Origin: Deferribacteres bacterium | Lineage (GTDB): Bacteria > Zhuqueibacterota > Zhuqueibacteria > Zhuqueibacterales > Geothermadaptataceae | DNA: 64,000 nt | Direction of reading: 5' to 3' | NCBI GenBank assembly: GCA_020633675.1 | Contig: JACKDE010000005.1 | Coordinates: forward strand, 1-64,000 | Shown here: piece after piece, positions 60,614-64,000 of the stretch | Numbering within the stretch: position 1 is the first letter of the stretch | How the letters are laid out: each line of letters begins with the position of its first letter | The notes under the pieces: generated by a model | The model's input: only the letters and a program-made list of their open reading frames with translations | What the model was told of the DNA's origin: nothing | Database searches by the model: none | Position numbers and translations under genes: made by a program

Positions 60614-61207
60614 TTATTCCCCGAGTTGAAAGCGCGTGAACTTTTTAACGGTAATATTTTCGCCCAGCTTGGCGATATAGTCCGTCACCAATTGTTTGAT
60701 CGTTTTATTCGGATCCTTGACGAAATTCTGTTCCATCAGCGCATGTTCCTGATAGAATTTATCCAGCTTGCCCTGTACAAAACGCTCAATAATATGATCA
60801 GGCTTTTTTTCGTTTTTCGCCTGGGTGACGTAAATTTCTTTTTCCCGTTCGAGCAAATCAGCCGGAATATCATCGCGATCAACAGCAGCCGGATTGGCGG
60901 CCGCAACCTGCATCGCCAAATCACGAGCCAGGCTTTTGAAGTCTTCCGTCTTTGCGACAAAATCCGTTTCGCAATTCAACTCGATCAGCACGCCGAGGCG
61001 GCTGCCCGGGTGAATATAGGCTTCGACAATCCCTTCATTGGTGCTGCGGGAGCCTTTTTTCTCGGCAAGTGCTGCACCTTTTTTGCGAAGGTGTTCAATC
61101 GCTTTATCAACATCACCATCGGTTTCGGCAAGAGCTTTCTTGCAATCCATAATGCCGGCGCCAGTGCGCTCGCGCAATGTTTTTACAGCTTCAGCGGAAA
61201 TCGCCAT
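60614..61207 (-). CDS. tsf: Elongation factor Ts, short form
   Basis: Nucleotide exchange factor of EF-Tu. 197 residues, much shorter than the E. coli protein (about 280): the N-terminal UBA-like part (VKTLRERTGAGIMDCKKALA) and core (LIELNCETDFVAKTEDFKSL) are present, and the second core subdomain is missing, as in Thermus-type EF-Ts. The C-terminus KTIKQLVTDYIAKLGENITV is intact, so it is not truncated. GGAGG precedes the ATG. A 185-base gap separates it from rpsB, in which I see no gene. Confidence 0.96.
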   Translation of the reverse strand: MAISAEAVKTLRERTGAGIMDCKKALAETDGDVDKAIEHLRKKGAALAEKKGSRSTNEGIVEAYIHPGSRLGVLIELNCETDFVAKTEDFKSLARDLAMQVAAANPAAVDRDDIPADLLEREKEIYVTQAKNEKKPDHIIERFVQGKLDKFYQEHALMEQNFVKDPNKTIKQLVTDYIAKLGENITVKKFTRFQLGE

Positions 61208-61392
61208 TTGATCTATGCCTCCATCAATACTATTTCAAATAATTTATCAGAATATGAAAAAGCGTTCAGCCTGTCGCGCTGCCATAATTGTCAGCATAAC
61301 GATCCATGCTGCTTTTCGTCTGCATACAGTTGGCTGGAACAGCTCAAAAATATCTTACAAGCATTAGGGTCGGGCAGGTGGTACTGACCAAA

Positions 61393-62199
61393 TCAGGCTT
61401 TGGCCTCTTCCTGTTTTTCAACCACTTCTTCAACTGCCGCTTCTACAGGTTCTTTCTCTTCCTTACCACCTTCAGCTTTTTCTTTTTCTCTGGCAGCTTC
61501 TTCAGCCTGGCGCGAGCGCTGGCTGTTTGCTTCAGCGATGCTATCAGCGACGGCCTTCGCAACGACAGCAATTGACTTGAATGCATCATCATTGCAGGGA
61601 ATCGGAAAATCAACCACATCGGGATCGCAGTTGGTGTCAACCATGCCGATGATTGGAATCCCGAGGCGGCGTGCTTCAGCGACAGCAATATGTTCTTTTT
61701 TGGTATCGACGATGAAAAGTGCGCCGGGCAAGCGGGTCATATCGCGAATGCCTCCAAGCACTTTTGACAGTTTTTCCAGCTCACGTTCGATCGAAAGAAT
61801 CTCTTTTTTCGACAATTTATCATAGGTACCGTCAGTCGACAGCTTTTCCAGGTTTTTCATGCGCTTGATCGACTTCTTGATGGTGCTGAAATTGGTGAGC
61901 GTGCCGCCAAGCCAGCGTTCGGTCACATAATACATCTCAACGCGTTCGGCTTGAGCCTGCACAAAATCACTTGCCTGCTTTTTGGTGCCGACAAACAAAA
62001 TGGAATCGCCATCGCGTACCAGTTCGGCAACTTTTTCCTGCGCAGCTTTCAAATGTTCAAGTGTTTTATTGAGGTCGATGATATGAATACCGTTGCGTTC
62101 CATAAAAATGTACTTCTTCATTTTTGGATTCCAACGGCGGGTGAGGTGGCCAAAATGGCTGCCGGCGGCAAGAAGATCTTGCAGAGTAACTTTTGACAT
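61393..62199 (-). CDS. rpsB: 30S ribosomal protein S2
   Basis: 268 residues. LLAAGSHFGHLTRRWNPKMK, FVGTKKQASDFVQAQAERVE, YVTERWLGGTLTNFSTIKKS and GIPIIGMVDTNCDPDVVDFP are highly conserved. The last 45 residues are a Glu/Lys/Ala-rich tail (KEEKEPVEAAVEEVV) beyond the usual end. GGAGAG precedes the ATG. It is preceded by a structured leader of about 200 bases. Confidence 0.97.
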   Translation of the reverse strand: MSKVTLQDLLAAGSHFGHLTRRWNPKMKKYIFMERNGIHIIDLNKTLEHLKAAQEKVAELVRDGDSILFVGTKKQASDFVQAQAERVEMYYVTERWLGGTLTNFSTIKKSIKRMKNLEKLSTDGTYDKLSKKEILSIERELEKLSKVLGGIRDMTRLPGALFIVDTKKEHIAVAEARRLGIPIIGMVDTNCDPDVVDFPIPCNDDAFKSIAVVAKAVADSIAEANSQRSRQAEEAAREKEKAEGGKEEKEPVEAAVEEVVEKQEEAKA

Positions 62200-62333
62200 G
62201 TTTCAGACTCTCCTTAGGGTTGTTCCGCCACTTGCCGGTTGATGCGTAGCACATGCGCTTTGTGATTTGGCAACCGAGCCTGTGATCGTTTTCGCATTCT
62301 TTGCTGCAAAAGCGTTGTCATCAGGTCAGTCTC

Positions 62334-62376
62334 AAAACACAGAGGCACCCCGGCTACACCGGACAAGTGTGTGTTT
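62334..62376 (-). promoter_or_regulatory. Structured element in rpsB leader
   Basis: On the minus strand ACACAC...GTGT arms enclose CCGG-TGTAG-CCGG, within the untranslated leader between the predicted promoter (62409) and the rpsB start (62199). Autoregulation by S2 through its leader is known in other bacteria; the link here is inference. Confidence 0.4.
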
Positions 62377-62408
62377 TTTTTGTTTGTAAACGTTTAAGAC
62401 GGATGAAT

Positions 62409-62414
62409 ATTATA
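62409..62414 (-). promoter_or_regulatory. Consensus -10 box upstream of rpsB
   Basis: TATAAT on the minus strand at 62414-62409, just after the rpsI terminator. The matching -35 is poor (T-rich TTTTGC 17 bases upstream). It would give an rpsB leader of about 200 bases. Confidence 0.45.
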
Positions 62415-62433
62415 AACACAAAATGTACGTCGC

Positions 62434-62468
62434 AAAAAAACCCATCCCGGAATCTGGGATGGGTTTTT
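62434..62468 (-). terminator. Rho-independent terminator after rpsI
   Basis: CCCATCCC-AGATTCC-GGGATGGG followed by seven T on the minus strand, 25 bases past the rpsI stop. It separates rplM-rpsI from the rpsB operon. Confidence 0.9.
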
Positions 62469-62492
62469 AAAATTCTATCGCCCGATAAAAGC

Positions 62493-62885
62493 TTAGCGTT
62501 TCGAGAATTGGAATCTCTTGCGGGCGCCTTTTTGGCCGTATTTTTTACGTTCCTTCATGCGCGGATCACGCGTCAGAAAGCCGGCCGATTTCAGCGGCGA
62601 ACGAAAGTCGATATCGACTTTCAGCAAGGCGCGTGCAATGCCCATACGCATCGCGCCGGCCTGCCCGGACAAGCCACCGCCATGAACATTGGCGATCACG
62701 TCGTATTTGCCCAGCGCCTCAACCTTGTTGAGTGGCTGCTCGATAATCATGCGCAGGGTTTCGCGCTTGAAATAATCGAGAACAGCGTGGTTGTTGACGA
62801 TGATTTTTCCGTCTCCCGGTACCAGACGGACGCGTGCAGTTGAGTGTTTTCTGCGCCCGACGGCATAATAATCATGGTTCTTCAT
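62493..62885 (-). CDS. rpsI: 30S ribosomal protein S9
   Basis: 130 residues. YYAVGRRKHSTARVRLVPGD, ANVHGGGLSGQAGAMRMGIA and the basic C-terminus KKYGQKGARKRFQFSKR that reaches the decoding centre are all present. GGAGAC precedes the ATG. It is transcribed behind rplM, the universal pairing. Confidence 0.97.
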   Translation of the reverse strand: MKNHDYYAVGRRKHSTARVRLVPGDGKIIVNNHAVLDYFKRETLRMIIEQPLNKVEALGKYDVIANVHGGGLSGQAGAMRMGIARALLKVDIDFRSPLKSAGFLTRDPRMKERKKYGQKGARKRFQFSKR

Positions 62886-62901
62886 TCAGTCTCCGAGAAA
62901 T

Positions 62902-63336
62902 TTATGCTTGAATATCCAGTGTTTCCGGTTTTTGTGCAGCATGCGGGTGTTCCGCGCCAGCATATACATGCAGCTTTTTGAGCAGCTTTCGGCCAAGGCG
63001 ATTGTTCGGCAGCATGCCCCAGACAGCGCTTTGAATAATGCGTTCCGGATGCGTCCGGCGCAGTGTTTCCAGGTTGACCTGGCGCAAACCGCCCGGATAG
63101 CCGGTGTAGCGTGAGTACACTTTTTGCTGGGCTTTTTTGCCCGTCACACGCACTTTATCGGCATTCACGACCACGACGAAATCGCCGGTATCGAGATGCG
63201 GGGTAAAATATGGCTTGTTTTTGCCGCGCAAAATCGTCGCGATGGTGGAGGCCAAACGGCCCAATGTTTTGCCATCTGCATCGACAACAAACCATTTTTG
63301 TTCGATTTCATCTAACTTGGGTATATACGTCTTCAA
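62902..63336 (-). CDS. rplM: 50S ribosomal protein L13
   Basis: 144 residues. KWFVVDADGKTLGRLASTIA, YFTPHLDTGDFVVVVNADKV, RYTGYPGGLRQVNLETL and AVWGMLPNNRLGRKLLKKLH are diagnostic. The start appears to be TTG with GGAGA nine bases upstream. A promoter lies between it and the agmatinase gene. Confidence 0.97.
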   Translation of the reverse strand: MKTYIPKLDEIEQKWFVVDADGKTLGRLASTIATILRGKNKPYFTPHLDTGDFVVVVNADKVRVTGKKAQQKVYSRYTGYPGGLRQVNLETLRRTHPERIIQSAVWGMLPNNRLGRKLLKKLHVYAGAEHPHAAQKPETLDIQA

Positions 63337-63371
63337 CGGACAGGTCTCCTATGTAAATTCAAGACGTGGAA

Positions 63372-63398
63372 AGTATAAAATTAAAACTATTTTGTCAA
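63372..63398 (-). promoter_or_regulatory. Promoter of rplM-rpsI
   Basis: Minus strand TTGACA (63398-63393) and TATACT (63377-63372). The spacing is 15 bases, shorter than ideal; TACTTT with 17 bases is an alternative -10. The -35 box lies in the last codons of the agmatinase gene. Confidence 0.5.
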
Positions 63399-64000
63399 GC
63401 TTAATTTATAGCCGATCAGCTTGTAGACCAGTTTCGCCGCCAGAAAGTCGGCATGCGCCTGATGGGGCATCGGGCAAAGCTCGACCACATCGCACGCCAC
63501 GACATTTTTTTCGCTGAAAACGCGCTTGAGAAAAGCCAGGGTCTCGTTCCAGTGAAAGCCGCCCGGCTCCGGCGTGCCCAGCGCCGGCATGATCGATGGA
63601 TCGAGAAAATCGAGATCGAAAGTAATATACACATTGTCCGAAAGCGCGTCGAGTGCAGCCTGCTGCCAGTCGCTGTTGCCGACCATTTCGCGCGCATAGA
63701 TCAGTTTCGCGCCCGGACGCACCCCCTTCTCCTCGCCCATGATGCCGCTGCGCAAACCCACGCTGACAAAATCGCAGCATTCGTTGACGCGCGCCATCAC
63801 GCAGGCATGATTGAGCGGGCTGCCCTCATAGCTGTCACGTAGATCGCTGTGAGCGTCGAGTTGCAGCACCGACAGGTTGTCGTAATGCTTGACCGCGTGC
63901 TGCACCACCGGAATGGTGACACTGTGCTCGCCACCGAGGGCAACAAAATACTTGCTGGCTTCCATAAGGTTTTTTGCGTTGGCCCCGATTTTGTGCAGCG
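63387..64000 (-). CDS. speB: Agmatinase/arginase-family ureohydrolase (5' end outside window)
   Basis: The frame is open to the window edge, so about 203 C-terminal residues are visible; an internal ATG at 63965 is not the start. Binuclear manganese ligands are present in LGGEHSVTIPV, LQLDAHSDLRDSYEG and ITFDLDFLDPSIMP, with ALGTPEPGGFHWNETL near the end. It hydrolyses agmatine to putrescine and urea if a true agmatinase; other ureohydrolases (for example guanidinobutyrase-type) remain possible. It lies upstream of rplM, which has its own promoter. Confidence 0.9.
   Translation of the reverse strand, partial: LHKIGANAKNLMEASKYFVALGGEHSVTIPVVQHAVKHYDNLSVLQLDAHSDLRDSYEGSPLNHACVMARVNECCDFVSVGLRSGIMGEEKGVRPGAKLIYAREMVGNSDWQQAALDALSDNVYITFDLDFLDPSIMPALGTPEPGGFHWNETLAFLKRVFSEKNVVACDVVELCPMPHQAHADFLAAKLVYKLIGYKLSLTK

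Noticed and set aside
1..64000. CRISPR arrays, rRNA genes, complete insertion sequences, prophage
   Set aside because: No regularly spaced short repeats, no rRNA sequence, and no transposase or phage structural genes are visible. The transposase-like HTH segments are inside the signalling proteins and lack a catalytic domain.

Overview
The window is about 64 kb from the chromosome of a Gram-negative bacterium with mid GC content. I place it in the FCB supergroup but outside Bacteroidota, most like Calditrichota, KSB1 or a related candidate phylum. This is an inference. It rests on two large secreted proteins ending in a 'PNPF(S/N)P' C-terminal sorting/FlgD-like module, an outer-membrane PorV-like protein, several SpoIIE-type phosphatases, and clear purine-rich Shine-Dalgarno sequences (GGAGG) before many genes. 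No rRNA, CRISPR array, prophage or intact insertion sequence is visible. Almost every gene lies on the minus strand.

Layout. 1-2.9 kb: the 3' end of a glycoside hydrolase, then an HxlR-type regulator divergent from a DJ-1/PfpI-family protein and an NADP-binding reductase-like protein, with a palindromic operator candidate between them. 3-9.1 kb: a DUF1566 protein, then a translation-centred block (minus strand, 5' to 3': obgE, dprA, tRNA-Ser(TGA), tRNA-Ser(GCT), gltX, tRNA-Gln, tRNA-Glu, tRNA-Arg(ACG), tadA, tRNA-Ala, tRNA-Ser(CGA)). The gltX stop codon lies inside tRNA-Gln, and tadA directly follows the tRNA its product is expected to edit. 9.3-10.6 kb: NADP isocitrate dehydrogenase.

10.7-26.0 kb is the most unusual part. 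It is one apparent operon encoding, in order of transcription, a small secreted protein, a 2,500-residue surface protein whose N-terminal domain resembles that small protein, a PorV-like outer-membrane protein fused to TPRs, a 1,447-residue protein joining an RsbW-like kinase, a membrane sensor, a SpoIIE phosphatase, two transposase-type helix-turn-helix domains, a long acidic region and TPRs, and finally a STAS protein with a C-terminal domain homologous to one of those helix-turn-helix domains. I read this as a self-contained partner-switching system tied to a cell-surface or secretion apparatus.

26-34.2 kb: a TPR protein, an FmdB zinc ribbon, aspartate aminotransferase, pta, coaD, rsmD, then a PilM-like ATPase with a PilO-like and a third bitopic membrane protein. 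34.4-41.2 kb: comEA, dnaJ, grpE, hrcA, ftsX, ftsE, a methyltransferase and pdxA. 41.6-47.9 kb: a lipoprotein glycosidase-like enzyme and two secreted amidohydrolase-family proteins, parts of which have lost metal-binding histidines. 48-51.2 kb: a possible Cys-rich small gene and a secreted beta-propeller protein with a sorting domain. 51.4-59 kb: a small XRE regulator, a HEAT-repeat protein, an anti-sigma factor, an ECF sigma factor, fumarylacetoacetase and a second membrane-bound SpoIIE phosphatase. 59.3-64 kb: frr, pyrH, tsf, rpsB, rpsI, rplM and the start-truncated agmatinase.

Taken together, housekeeping translation genes at both ends frame accessory blocks devoted to envelope proteins and regulated phospho-signalling. 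All functional calls come from reading motifs and gene order; no database search was run.
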